This document shows positions 1 to 9,700 of a DNA stretch of 13,528 nucleotides, one piece after another. Source of the stretch: Phoronis ovalis. Lineage: Eukaryota; Phoronida; Phoronidae. The stretch lies in assembly GCA_028565635.1 (NCBI GenBank), contig JAOXYB010015343.1, positions 6,086 through 19,613 on the forward strand, read 5' to 3'. The first letter of the stretch is position 1. Every line of letters begins with the position of its first letter. The notes beneath the pieces were generated by a model. The model did not search any database. It was not told the DNA's origin and saw only the letters and a program-made list of their open reading frames with translations. Both the position numbers and the translations under genes were made by a program.

Positions 1-52
1 AAGCTTCTTCTAAAAGTTTGCATCCTCTTGATTTGGACCTTGTCTTTGTTAG

Positions 53-207
53 ATTGCAGATTATAACATGCTGCCAGATGTGGCAAAGTTAGCGGATCAA
101 GTAAAAACATGTCTACAAGAAAGTGAAGATATCCCGCGAGACTTTACGCGTTTGTTTGATTCATCTTTATACAAGCTCGACACAAGCCAGGTTCCGCTTG
201 CTCTCAA
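53..207 (+). other. IFT52: IFT52 coding exon a (first in window)
   Basis: The acceptor is the AG at 51-52 after a T-rich tract. Reading from 53 gives IADYNMLPD, which fits the family's ISDY..LPD pattern and starts in phase 0. A second AG at 58-59 could instead be used, starting at 60 in phase 1. An in-frame TAG at 50-52 shows the coding sequence cannot run further upstream without splicing. The donor is GTAGGT at 208, leaving two bases (AA) of a split lysine codon. The following 356-base intron holds nothing I recognise. Confidence 0.9.
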
Positions 208-3071
208 GTAGGTTGACATGAAGTCATTTTGTTGCCATTTTCTTGTTCTGAAATGTATTCATGAACAGAATGGACTATGGCAAAACTGCTTTGAAAAATT
301 TGAAGCAGAAGTTGAATTCAAATACAGATTAATTTAAACAACCATGCAACTTGAGCTTAAAACTTGTCGAAGCATCAAGTTTTTTGTTGCTAGATTATAT
401 TTGTTTGTGTTCCATGGTTTATTTACTTAAAACATCTATGATTGCATTTGAAGCTGACTTAGTTTATATTTAATTTATACAGTCCATGAATAAGGAATGT
501 TTTTGGAATTCAATTTCTTAATTGTTTTTGGATTTTGTAATCTTGTTAATATTACTTTTGTAGAGCGTATCAACACTTAAATGTTCCACATGATACACTG
601 GGACTAATTAATCCACAGTTTGAAACTCCTTTGCCACCTCTTTCACCAGCTGTAAGTATGTTACATGTATATACAGTTGTTCACAATGGTACCATCAGTT
701 CTATTTGAATACTTTTTAATTTCTAATTATAATGACTGTAGACATAATATTTGAGTATTCTTGTTGATGTGTATACAATTTTAAATTGTTAATATATTTG
801 TAGGTTTTCCCGCCAAACTTTAAAGAGTTACCGGCCCCGTGCTTAGATTTGTTTGATCTTGATGAGCAGTTCTCATCGGAGAAAGCAAGGCTGGCTCAAA
901 TTACAAATAAATGTAAGTTAGTAGTACAATATTGTAACTTCCTATGGCAGATTTTTGTTGACCATAGGTTGAAATGTGCACCAGTGCTTTGACAAGACAA
1001 TCAAATTCCATGCACCCGTGAACAATAAATATTCATTTTGCAAGGCAGAGATTTTTATGTTGTTTCATTAGGCAGGTTTATGATTCTTGTTGGCAAAATT
1101 TATCACACTTACATGGAAGATCAATGATTTAGGTCAAGGTTGTAGTTGATAGGACTTAATTAATTTTCTCTTCAATAGAGTTTGCAGCAACGGCACTGTT
1201 CCAAGAAGTGTAAAGTTTATGTGCATTTAGTTTTAGAGTAAACAACTTTTGTTTTATTTTTGTTGTAAGAACAATCTAGAAACTCCTTTAATATTGGCTT
1301 CTCTGTAATGGTTCCAGTATGTTTTGATTAGATTTTACACCTTGTTTTGAATCTGAATAAATTTGGCTTCATACGGTATACATCATACCTTTATACCTTT
1401 TCATTTTATAATCTGTAGGTACAGACGATGATTTAGAGTACTATGTACGGGAATGTGGCGACATACTGGGAGTTACTAACAAACTGTCCAAAGACAGCAG
1501 AGATGGCAGACATATTTTGGAACACATATTTGCCCAAGTTGTTGAGTTTAAAAAGTTGAATCAGGTAAGAATCATTTGGCTGTGCATTGCAGTTCGATAG
1601 CTTGTATAACACATTAATCATTTGTATAACTAATTAGTAATCTTCACTTCAAAATTTCTCTTAATTTTCTGGAGCAAGTTTGAAAGTGTGCCTTTGAAAG
1701 TGAACAAGTAGTATTTGAATATGGCAGTATGATATATTTATTTCTTCTCACCTATAAAATTTGGACATTTTATAGTTTATACTGACATGTGACTGTTTTG
1801 TCACTTGTTATGCTGTACTTTGAACCCAGCATAATTCATCATTTTCAACTTTTAACACCGATATTAAAAGTCTGGCCTGAAGGAAAAGTTAGAAAATCTA
1901 GGTAATCTGGTGTAATTTGTAAAGATGCTAGTTGGTGGTCACAATCCAAGTTGAAATGATTTTCAATAACCACAAAGATGATATCCATTTGTTGCTTTGA
2001 CACTCAAGAATTAATGAGTGTATCATCCTAAAGTGACGAAGTACATTGTTAAGTGTGACAAGAAAGTTACGTACTGAATAATATGTTAATGCATTAAATT
2101 TCGTTTTAATTTAATATAATTATGACTTTACAGTAACCATAAACGTTAACATCTAACATGCAGAGGTATAACATGGCGTGATTTGAGTGTATGATACACC
2201 GGGCTATTTTTGCTGTATTTAACCATGAGAGTCAGATAACAGTTGTAAATAATTAAAAGATATTGTTTCCTGTGTAGAACCTTTCACAAATTAGAAAAAG
2301 GGGAAAACATGCAAATTGGTGTAACTTTGTCAATTTCCTTGTTAATGCATACCATCAGTGAAAGTTGTTATGTAAAAGACAAAAATATGGCAACTAATAA
2401 AGGCAAAAATAGTTTGGTGTATTATGTTTTTTTTTGCTGTACACCGCATAATTTTAACTGTCACCATTCCTGTGATGAATTTTCAGATGAAAAAGCAATT
2501 GGCTGCTTTTCAGGTTCTGTCGTTTAGTGCTTTGCCATATGTGTTAAATTTTCTTCCCATTATTTTATCATAGTTACTTAATTTGGCACAAAAACAGCTT
2601 ATTCTTAGAAATGCTACATTGATAAGAATGCCTTCATTGAATTGTTTTCTGCAAATAAAGTGATAGTTATTTTGGTTTTATTGTAATTGTTTGTAATCCA
2701 GTTTTAACCAGTTTCTTTTTGTGTAACATTTGGAGTGTCTTCATAGAAATTGCTTTGAACTTGTCAATACTGTCTTACAGAAAGTGAAAATTTTACCTTT
2801 ATCAATTTCTAGCGAGTCCAGTTATAAGAACAGGGTTTTTTGTAATAACAGGTGCTTTATCATGCTCAGTGGCCAATGATTATTCTTAGGTATCTAAAAT
2901 GTATCTAAAAATGTTAATAAATTATTCATGGTTTGTGTACATAATTTAAACCTAGATACCCTGAACATGTAAATCAATTTGCATTGTGAAGAGATTTCTG
3001 TATTGTTTTGTATTTTGTAGGATGATCAAGACTTAGATCCCAATGATGGCGATACAGTACAGTTCCATTAG
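53..3071 (+). CDS. IFT52: Intraflagellar transport protein 52 (IFT52), C-terminal part, five exons, 5' partial
   Basis: The exons join as 53-207, 564-651, 804-912, 1419-1564 and 3021-3071, 549 nt in all, giving 182 residues plus a TAG stop. All junctions keep frame and have GT..AG borders. The product reads IADYNMLPDVAKL, then PRDFTRLFDSSLYKLDT, LINPQFETPLPPLSPAVFPP, LFDLDEQFSSEKARLAQITN, DLEYYVRECGDILGVTNKL, HILEHIFAQVVEFKKLNQ and an acidic tail ending VQFH. These blocks match, as I recall it, the C-terminal ~40% of animal IFT52 (about 430-440 residues). From family knowledge, IFT52 is a core scaffold of the IFT-B complex needed for cilium assembly; its central part binds IFT88 and IFT70 and its C-terminal domain binds IFT46. 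The N-terminal GIFT domain is upstream of the window. No frameshift or internal stop is seen. Identity is very secure. The exact first base (53, or 60) is less so. Confidence 0.97.
564..651 (+). other. IFT52: IFT52 coding exon b
   Basis: The acceptor is TTTTGTAG ending at 563. The first base completes the split lysine codon, then AYQHLNVPHDTLGLINPQFETPLPPLSPA follows. The QPQFETPLP-like block is a strong IFT52 signature. The donor is GTAAGT at 652, in phase 0, followed by a short 152-base intron. Confidence 0.95.
804..912 (+). other. IFT52: IFT52 coding exon c
   Basis: The acceptor TTTGTAG ends at 803. The exon encodes VFPPNFKELPAPCLDLFDLD and then EQFSSEKARLAQITNK, one of the best conserved stretches of the family. 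The donor is GTAAGT at 913, after the first base of a cysteine codon (phase 1). The 506-base intron that follows shows no recognisable element. Confidence 0.96.
1419..1564 (+). other. IFT52: IFT52 coding exon d (IFT46-binding region)
   Basis: The acceptor ATCTGTAG ends at 1418. The exon completes the split cysteine codon and encodes TDDDLEYYVRECGDILGVTN, KLSKDSRDGRHILEHIFAQV and VEFKKLNQ. In solved IFT complexes this C-terminal part pairs with IFT46 (family knowledge). The donor is GTAAGA at 1565, in phase 0. Confidence 0.96.
1565..3020 (+). other. Last IFT52 intron, 1456 bases, no recognised content
   Basis: AT-rich sequence bounded by GTAAGA and TATTTTGTAG. It includes a run of nine T near 2427-2435. 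A chance open frame of 72 codons starts at the ATG at 2309, but it has no matching splice sites, no recognisable domain and no coding-like bias. I see no repeat, RNA gene or exon. Confidence 0.85.
3021..3071 (+). other. IFT52: IFT52 terminal coding exon
   Basis: The exon encodes 16 residues (DDQDLDPNDGDTVQFH) and a TAG stop at 3069-3071. The tail is acidic, like the vertebrate EHDID-type tail, but diverges in sequence. This is normal, since the last residues of IFT52 are poorly conserved. The acceptor is a clean TATTTTGTAG. Confidence 0.93.
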
Positions 3072-3181
3072 TCAAGAGTTTCCCCACACTACTCTTCACT
3101 GGCCATTTTGTTCATGGTTCAACTACTTACTTTTTAGTGCGATCCGTCCGTTCTACTTTCTGTTCCAAAAATTAATATGTG

Positions 3182-3187
3182 AATAAA
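3182..3187 (+). terminator. Proximal polyadenylation signal AATAAA of IFT52
   Basis: A canonical AATAAA about 110 bases after the stop codon, in the context GTGAATAAACAC. Cleavage would be expected near 3200-3215. The downstream sequence is only mildly T-rich. Confidence 0.5.
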
Positions 3188-3545
3188 CACACTGCTCTAT
3201 AGTTTTGCAAAGATGTACACATTTTATATTCCACTGCAGTTTCTGGGACAGTTATGGAAATCACTGTCTCGTTTTTGTAGAGTTGTTATGACTTATTTGA
3301 CTTTAGAATAGTTTTGCTAAAGGAAGGTATAGTTCACTCTGACCTACAAGCTACTTTTACTAATATTTACAACTTGAACCTTGTATGGTTTGTTTGCCTA
3401 GACACAAACTGTGCAAGAACTGAATCTGTTGAAGTATGCTGTCCCGTCTGATGCATAAAAGTGCATATTTGGCGCACTCTCTTCTATGTACTTATTCATT
3501 CTAGTTAGTAAATCATGTAAAATGAGACATGTAAACCCAACTATT

Positions 3546-3553
3546 TGTACATA
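3546..3553 (+). promoter_or_regulatory. Pumilio-type octamer TGTACATA in the 3' UTR
   Basis: It matches the PUF-family RNA element UGUANAUA exactly and lies only in the long form of the IFT52 3' UTR. An octamer with one free base arises often by chance in AT-rich DNA, so function is a suggestion. Confidence 0.35.
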
Positions 3554-3734
3554 ATGTGTAAACAAAGAACTCGAATTATTTTTAGTTGCAGATTTAGTTA
3601 ACAGTTTTGCCACCAGGTAGACTACAGGTCTTGTAATGTTAATTCTCGGTTCCAACAAGAAAAACTTAATGCCGTCCATACAGATAATAACAATTTATGT
3701 ATTCAGTCACTCTTTACATTTATATTTATTTTTG

Positions 3735-3742
3735 TGTAAATA
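3735..3742 (+). promoter_or_regulatory. Pumilio-type octamer TGTAAATA overlapping the distal poly(A) signal
   Basis: A second exact UGUANAUA match. It shares four bases with the AATAAA at 3739-3744, so a PUF protein bound here would cover the signal. This is a sequence observation; the competition is inference. Confidence 0.35.
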
Positions 3743-3744
3743 AA
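3739..3744 (+). terminator. Distal polyadenylation signal AATAAA of IFT52
   Basis: A canonical AATAAA in the context TGTAAATAAAAGCTGTTTTAA, followed by T-rich sequence. It is probably the main end of the IFT52 transcript, because the sequence up to here is continuous UTR-like DNA. Confidence 0.6.
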
Positions 3745-3760
3745 AGCTGTTTTAAATTAA

Positions 3761-4490
3761 AATCTCACTTTTAATTGTAGTAGTTGTTCATATAATTTTG
3801 TAATACATTTTGCGGTTTTACCGTTCAACCTAACAAGTACATTATTATATTGCTACAATTGTTTGTTTCCTATCTGTAATTACATATCCACTGCCTGATA
3901 AATCATAGCGGGGGTCAATTATTATTTTTCCATCAGTGTTATTAATTGTATAATTAATGAATAGTACCTAGATGCTGGCTGTGTTGTCGCTGTGGTAATT
4001 TATTTGAATCGTAGGCTGCAGCTTCAACGTATATTTAAAACAATAGCGATTAGCATATAGAGGTCGACTCTTAGTCCTTGCCTTTATAATCATGACTAAG
4101 TACCTGTCCGAGTTCTTGTTCCCTCACCTGCAGTTACGCGTTTATTCCGGGGTCATAACAAACCAGTATTGTCATTCGTTCAGTAGCTTAACACTGAGTA
4201 TGCGTTTTATACGGACTACAATAAAATGATTTTAAAGTTTTAAAATAAACAGTTAATATATATTGCAACAAGTCACCATAAAATGTCGCGTATGTGTACA
4301 CATTTCAAGGGTTGTTGATCGATTTTCTTTATCTTTGTTTGGCCATCGTACGGGTAGCAGCTGTGTGAGTGCAATCAGACGCACTTTGAAGATATTGCAG
4401 TAACGTTTTTAATATGAACATTACACTGTCTGTCCGTATAGTTAATGGGAACTGTAATTTTTTATGTGTCTAGCGTAGTTTTAAATCTGA
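3761..4490. other. Intergenic DNA, no gene seen
   Basis: AT-rich sequence between IFT52 and the TGIF gene. I find no open frame with a plausible start and length, no tRNA-type A/B boxes, no tandem repeat and no recognisable transposon end. Confidence 0.7.
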
Positions 4491-4740
4491 TTGCGTTCCG
4501 AAAAAAAAGTTACCGGTTATGTGACGTCATATCACGCTAGAAATTATTTTTAGACGGTATATCACTGCGCATGTTGAGAGGATACATAAATATCACAGCT
4601 TATGAAATCGCTATAAAACATATGATCCGATACGACCCCTGCAATTATGACACACTCAGACACATATTGTACTAAAAATTGGTCAAAACACTGCTGCGCA
4701 GGATGTGTCGTAGAACGAGTTCGCGGCGAGTATTTTTAAT
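4491..4740. promoter_or_regulatory. CpG-enriched patch with a CRE palindrome, candidate cis-regulatory element
   Basis: I count 16 CpG dinucleotides in these 250 bases, against long CpG-poor stretches on both sides. The patch contains the full CRE palindrome TGACGTCA at 4522-4529 (the CREB/ATF site), TGCGCAT at about 4567, a TATAAAA at 4612-4618 and a GC-rich cluster TTCGCGGCGAG near 4720-4730. No coding frame follows a possible + strand start. It could be a distal promoter or enhancer of the downstream homeobox gene or a start of a non-coding RNA. It may equally be unmethylated neutral DNA. No direct evidence of activity. Confidence 0.3.
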
Positions 4741-6499
4741 TAAAAGGTATACTGAAAAATGAACTTTTCTCACTTCGATGACTTGAAGAATTTATTTCAA
4801 TAAAACCTGCTGTATCGTTCAGGCCGGCGTTCAGGATAGAAATATGCTGCCTCAGGCAAACAGTGTTAAGCTTGTTACCTTTCTAATTGTTATCAATAAG
4901 ACAATTTTCTTTAAAAAGCACGATATATCTGATAACACTTGTTGCATTCGTCGTGGGCTTTTCTTTGTATCCCTTCCAAGTCAAATGATCCTTTGAAAAC
5001 CGTTCATGTTAGCGTCCGGTTGCGGGGTACATTATATACCTGTGTGTAAAATAATATTTCATAAAATATAAAAATTAATGCGGTTAAAAGACTGTCTCAC
5101 TCAATAAAAATTGATTAAATCCGATATAAGACACATCACAGACAATTCCATAAAACTGCGACACAACAATAATAACGGTAATTATAAATCATACGTAGTG
5201 TGTGTCTGTTATAACATTGTATTTGTTATATATCCAGCTGTTACATTGATCATTAGATCAAGTACCTCAATTATATTTTGTGTTCAAAGAATAATATATT
5301 CAAGTATCCGCAAGCTGACGGGAGCTGTATCCGGAGGGGTTAAGCTTTGTCTCACATTTATAACATTACGAGATTATGCAGTTGCATTTTACATACTACC
5401 TGAGTTTCTGTTGCGGAAGTTATTGTGTATCATTTTACTCAGAGATAGAAAAAGAGTGCCGGGAATTTGTAGGTAGATATCACTGATAATAACCCTGGGA
5501 TAATCTGACTGTATGTAGCAACGAAATGCTTTGTGTGTGATACTCCATATTTTCTTCAGTGCAAGCAGTCACACTCGTTGATCATATCTTTACTTATTTG
5601 CTAGTACTTGTAAAGTTTATTGACACTATTCACTAAATGAATAAAAAAGAAAGGAGAAAATTAAATAGAAGATGAAGCAAAATAGTTTACATGAACTCTA
5701 TATCATACAAATCCTATTACCAATAACACATACACAATGCAACTATATATAAACTATCATTGTATTCGGTGCAACGATCTTGTAAAAGATAACAATAGTA
5801 TCCCTTTAGACCTCAAGGCTATACGTGTACACATGTATAGATTTTAATATTCTTGCACGACCTTAGAACTTTGATATTCCACAGACCCTTGGTAGAATTA
5901 TTGAATTTTATCATAGAGCTTTAATCTAAAGTGGCTATTTCAGCTGTTATAGTACTGATGTCTTTATCTGTGTGAGAATCACCCGTCTTGTGTGTATTCA
6001 GTCGTCTTTGTTGACGAATCCTGCCCCCTTAAATTAAACTTTACCCTATCATTATCTTGAATTAAATAGTATATCTTATAGGGGCAGTAAGGTAAATAAG
6101 GCAATCTTTTATCTCTCCCTAAAATTTAATGAAATCGCTTGTTTTTACACTAGCGGATAAATGTGTCTTCATTTGAAATCTTATTAAAAAATAATTTACT
6201 CTTTTAAAATGCAAATTCTATGTTTGTCACACTCCTTAAACAAATTTTACTAGCCAATTTAGCTTCCAGCAGTTAATGCATATTCAACAGGTAGTAACTG
6301 TCTAGGACTGCAGAATAGGTTAATACCTTAATAGGGTTGGAAGGATACAGATTTACGATTTTTAATGTTGGAATATTTGCGAGTTAACAATTTATGGAAG
6401 TGTGAAACGTTTTCAGCTTAATAAATAGAAATTACTTATATTTTGTTTAAAATTGTTTAATTGCCTGAATAAATATTGTCGATGCTATTGATTGTAGAT
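4741..6499. other. Intergenic DNA, no gene seen
   Basis: AT-rich DNA with a purine-rich tract at about 5640-5690. The longest open stretch (about 5111-5476) contains no ATG at all and its conceptual product resembles nothing I know, so I do not call it a gene. No repeat, RNA gene or transposon end was recognised. Confidence 0.7.
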
Positions 6500-6706
6500 G
6501 ACCTGTGGCATCAAATAGACTGATCCAATCCACAAAGCCACGTGGCTTTTCTGTCACGATCGTAAATACTACTAGATTACTATCACACGCCAAGCACAGC
6601 TGTCAAAAAGCACATATAGATTCTTATTTTGCTAGAAAAGCTGTCTAAATCTAAAGATTTTGTGAAGAAAGAAGCGAAAGTGAACACGATACAAAGGGAA
6701 ATAGAC
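6500..6706 (+). promoter_or_regulatory. Probable promoter and 5' UTR of the TGIF gene
   Basis: Visible in order are CCAAT at 6525-6529, the perfect 16-bp palindrome AAAGCCACGTGGCTTT at 6534-6549 (core CACGTG), CTGTCA at 6551-6556, a CGATCG palindrome just after it, and CTGTCAA at 6600-6606. The last is the site type for which TGIF proteins were first described. A weak TATA-like TATAGA lies at 6615. The start ATG follows at 6707 with G at -3. The frame upstream is closed by TAG at 6617-6619 with no earlier in-frame ATG, so 6707 is the natural start. The transcription start is not determinable. The grouping of sites makes a promoter likely, but their use is inferred. Confidence 0.5.
6534..6549. 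promoter_or_regulatory. 16-bp palindromic E-box AAAGCCACGTGGCTTT
   Basis: A perfect inverted repeat centred on CACGTG, the site class bound by bHLH and bHLH-zipper factors such as Myc/Max, USF and HES relatives. It sits 157 bases upstream of the TGIF start codon and five bases after a CCAAT box. Confidence 0.45.
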
Positions 6707-6722
6707 ATGAAGCCTAAAAGAT
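6707..6722 (+). other. TGIF: TGIF exon 1, coding part of 16 nt (MKPKR plus one base)
   Basis: It encodes MKPKR and the first base of Leu6. The ATG has G at -3. The donor is a strong GTAAGTTT at 6723. Vertebrate TGIF1 also begins with a very short basic first exon (MKGKK, as I recall), which supports this distant exon. Phase 1 here matches the phase needed by the acceptor at 11334. Other first exons are possible, as TGIF1 in vertebrates has several. Confidence 0.8.
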
Positions 6723-9700
6723 GTAAGTTTTCATTAATTTTTTGTGAAAATATATTTTGACATGTGCCATGACATGATTAGCCGTCATCGTTACAGCTTT
6801 GCACGTATGTCTACTGAACGTCTATCACTGTTTCACGGCTGTTGATATTCATTTTCAGTCATTCTTAATACTAGAAACAGAGAATTTTGAAAGAGTTAAA
6901 AATGTATTCTGTCAGTTTCGCTAATTCAAGATCATGGATTCAGGATGTGTTTCGTTCTCGTGTTGATTTCATTAACATGAACAGGAACAGCGGCTATAAA
7001 AATAACAAACTATGTAACATGAAACAAACATTTATTTTTTCAAGTAGTTTAACAAGAATGTCAATATTTTCAAGTCGTGCCTGACCTTAATATCAAAAAA
7101 ACAATTATCAAACCAGATATTTGCTTTGCATTTGTGTTTCCAGCTTGTTTTGTCTGATTATTTTATATCGTCTAAATTAGCCCAAATTAGCCAGAGTGTG
7201 ATTATAATATTCTCAACCTATAGTTCGCAAAATTATCAAAAGTCATCAAAGCAGATATTTATAGTGAGTTATTCTATTGTCATCACTCTGCAACACGTGT
7301 TGCTTACTCGCATTTGATATCAAAGTTATTACCCTTATGTCATTGCGAATGGTCGTCATTCAGTCTAACCGTGTATTGATCGTTGTCGGCATCATAGCAT
7401 GTGAAATAATGTACCTGCAGAAATTAATTGATATGAAGAAAATGACCTTGTTTTATATTTACAGAAAATGTATTTAATTCATATATTATCTCGTGATTGT
7501 TAATTCTTATCTAGCCGTGACACAAACGTACGTACATCACGAGCTCACATTCTCCAATGCCATACGTGTAAAACATGCTCTCATTTTTGCCAGCTACTAT
7601 GAGTAGCCCTTTTGTACTTTTGACATGGCGATACAGTTTCTTTGTAATCGAATGTCAAAATTGACAATTCTGCTTTAACGTGATAACGGAGAGTCCATTA
7701 AAGGTCATGGTATTGACAATGACACACCCCCTTTAAGAAAGCTCCAAGTTATAAACTGTGTGCGACTATTCTTGGGCTATTTTGTTTACCTGCGGGTTTT
7801 ACATACTTATGACTATGCAAATATTTTTGTTATTTTTGGCAAAGCTTGTAAGTGACCTGGAAAGGAGTGTTTCATTACAAAATACTACTTCTCTGAAGTA
7901 TATACTCTAGCAATTCAATGAACATTTATTATAAACTAAGGTATTAATCTGCACTAAGCCATGACATTTCTCTATTCTTTCCGACACTTAACTTGGTGAC
8001 ATTTGAAAAATCCCTTATTAAACTGCAAATTACATTTTAACACGTTTCCCCATTTCTTATAGGGCCTATTGCTTTCAAACTTTCATTAGCTGTTTGAATC
8101 AATTAATTTCCCTACAGCAGAGGTGGTTTCGAGATCTTAGGAAAATGATTTTATTTATAGCTCAGGGCATCTACGTATACAGGCTGAACTTGAATGCCAA
8201 TGGATCTTATCTTATTCCAAAATTATGATGAAAGTACAGAAAAGGGTTACAACTGTTCCACACCTCTATAATCATCGCTGCATTGAACTGCCTGGCCACT
8301 CCTGTGACTGGCATTGACAAGGCACGCTACTTTATTTAATGGCAACTATCAACGCGAATATGTAAACACCATAAGGTCAAATTTTCTCCACATTTTTATC
8401 CATTGTACGGGTTGTTTTTATATGTTGCATGTACCTTGGATTTGAAACATTTTTATTTCCTGATAACTGAGACACCGAACAATGCCTATCATCTTATAAA
8501 TGATATTTATAGCGCATTATGAAATTTAGATACAAGGTGACCCCCTTTGTCTTTTAATCTAAAAATTAAACCTGTAGGTTTATAAGGTTCTTATTTTTTA
8601 GCGGAAGGATTTAAAAAGTCAGCTGTGCATACCACTTTATTATTTTTAAGCGTGCTAACAAGTGTTCTGTAATAACACACCTTTAATAAAGACATCACCT
8701 TATCATTTAGATTTCATATTAAACTTCACTATTAAATTTCGTGTCACACAGATAACAATGTTTAATAGCTATAGGATAGGTTTCAGTCTTGTTTTTGAAA
8801 TAGTTTGTTTACACTAGATTTTGAAAAACATCATATATCTGATATATGCAATATAAAGTATTATATTTAGTCGCTGTTTCAGACATGAACTACTTTACTT
8901 AAAGTGCTCTTGTTTTTATTTCAAAAGATAGATACTTTTTCATTCGGAATCTACCCGAGCGTAAACTGTGACACTTTTACGACATAAATTCATTTAGATT
9001 GGTAGGTCATGATGCTACTGTCTTTTGTTCCGTGTGGGTCAAAAAGCGGCAATATTTTATTGAACACTTCATTAAATTTCGTACTTACAACGATTTCCAT
9101 CCTGTTCTCCTTTACCTGCTACTGGTTTTTAACGTTGCAGGTCATAACACCGTTTTTAAGGTGTCATATTTATTTATAGTAGAATTGCATCAGGTTTAAG
9201 AAGTACCAATCATTAAAAATGCATTTATATTCTCTAGACTACATACCAGTGCATGAATATAGTACTTTTATATCAACTTCTTACAAGATTTTTTTAAATA
9301 TCTCATTATCTCCGGCTGAGTACATTATACGCTATCAAGGATAATGATAAGCAAACAACTGAAAGTGTACATTTGTCAGCTCGTTCTGTAATTTAACTGG
9401 ATTCATCTATGTATGAAATGAGTCAAAACAGCTGATTTCATTAAACATGAACAGATTAATAAATAATAAGTATTGCATTTATTATGCCCCCTATCAGTTC
9501 AGAAAAGTTCACCTGCTTCCTTGTGACAGGAAACGTCACATATGCCTTCCCCCATACCACAAGTACACAAAAAAAAAATTGTATTAATTACGGCAAAACT
9601 CGTGATATTTACAAATATATTCTCTGTTTGGAATAACTCAAATAAGTAATTATCCATTTTATTTAGTTATACTGCATTTATTAGCTCCATCAACTTAAAA

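Larger units (their letters stand above)
3072..3760 (+). other. IFT52: IFT52 3' untranslated region
   Basis: This AT-rich, non-coding stretch follows the IFT52 stop codon. It has two AATAAA signals, one about 110 bases and one about 670 bases after the stop, so a short and a long 3' UTR are both possible. The later part holds ATTTA-type AU-rich sequence and two Pumilio-type octamers. The 3' limit is inferred from the distal signal plus about 15-20 bases. A 93-codon frame on the opposite strand (3398-3679) looks like chance. Confidence 0.65.

Noticed and set aside
1-6. Window starts with AAGCTT (HindIII site)
   Set aside because: It may reflect the edge of a cloned fragment, but a six-base site at an end carries no biological meaning.
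1433-1621. 62-codon frame on the minus strand
   Set aside because: It is antisense to IFT52 coding exon d.
2309-2527. 72-codon ATG frame inside the last IFT52 intron
   Set aside because: It does not join in frame with flanking exons through good splice sites and has no known domain. IFT52 reads through correctly without it.
3398-3679. 93-codon frame on the minus strand
   Set aside because: It lies antisense within the IFT52 3' UTR, with no recognisable domain and no sign of its own promoter or poly(A) signal.
5111-5476. Open frame of about 120 codons on the + strand between the two genes
   Set aside because: It has no ATG anywhere, no splice sites fitting a larger gene, and a product rich in hydrophobic and Arg/Ser residues that resembles no family. 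Such a length can occur by chance.
6887-7477. Three small + strand frames inside the TGIF intron (6887-7084, 7126-7317, 7277-7477)
   Set aside because: They overlap one another or rely on non-ATG starts and have no recognisable content. Typical chance frames.
2093-9082. The 12-mer ATTAAATTTCGT occurs at 2093, 8731 and 9071
   Set aside because: The flanks are different, so there is no longer shared repeat unit. In AT-rich DNA a recurring 12-mer of this composition is weak evidence.
8999-9199. 66-codon frame in the TGIF intron
   Set aside because: It starts at a TTG, has no family resemblance and no splice sites suggesting an exon.
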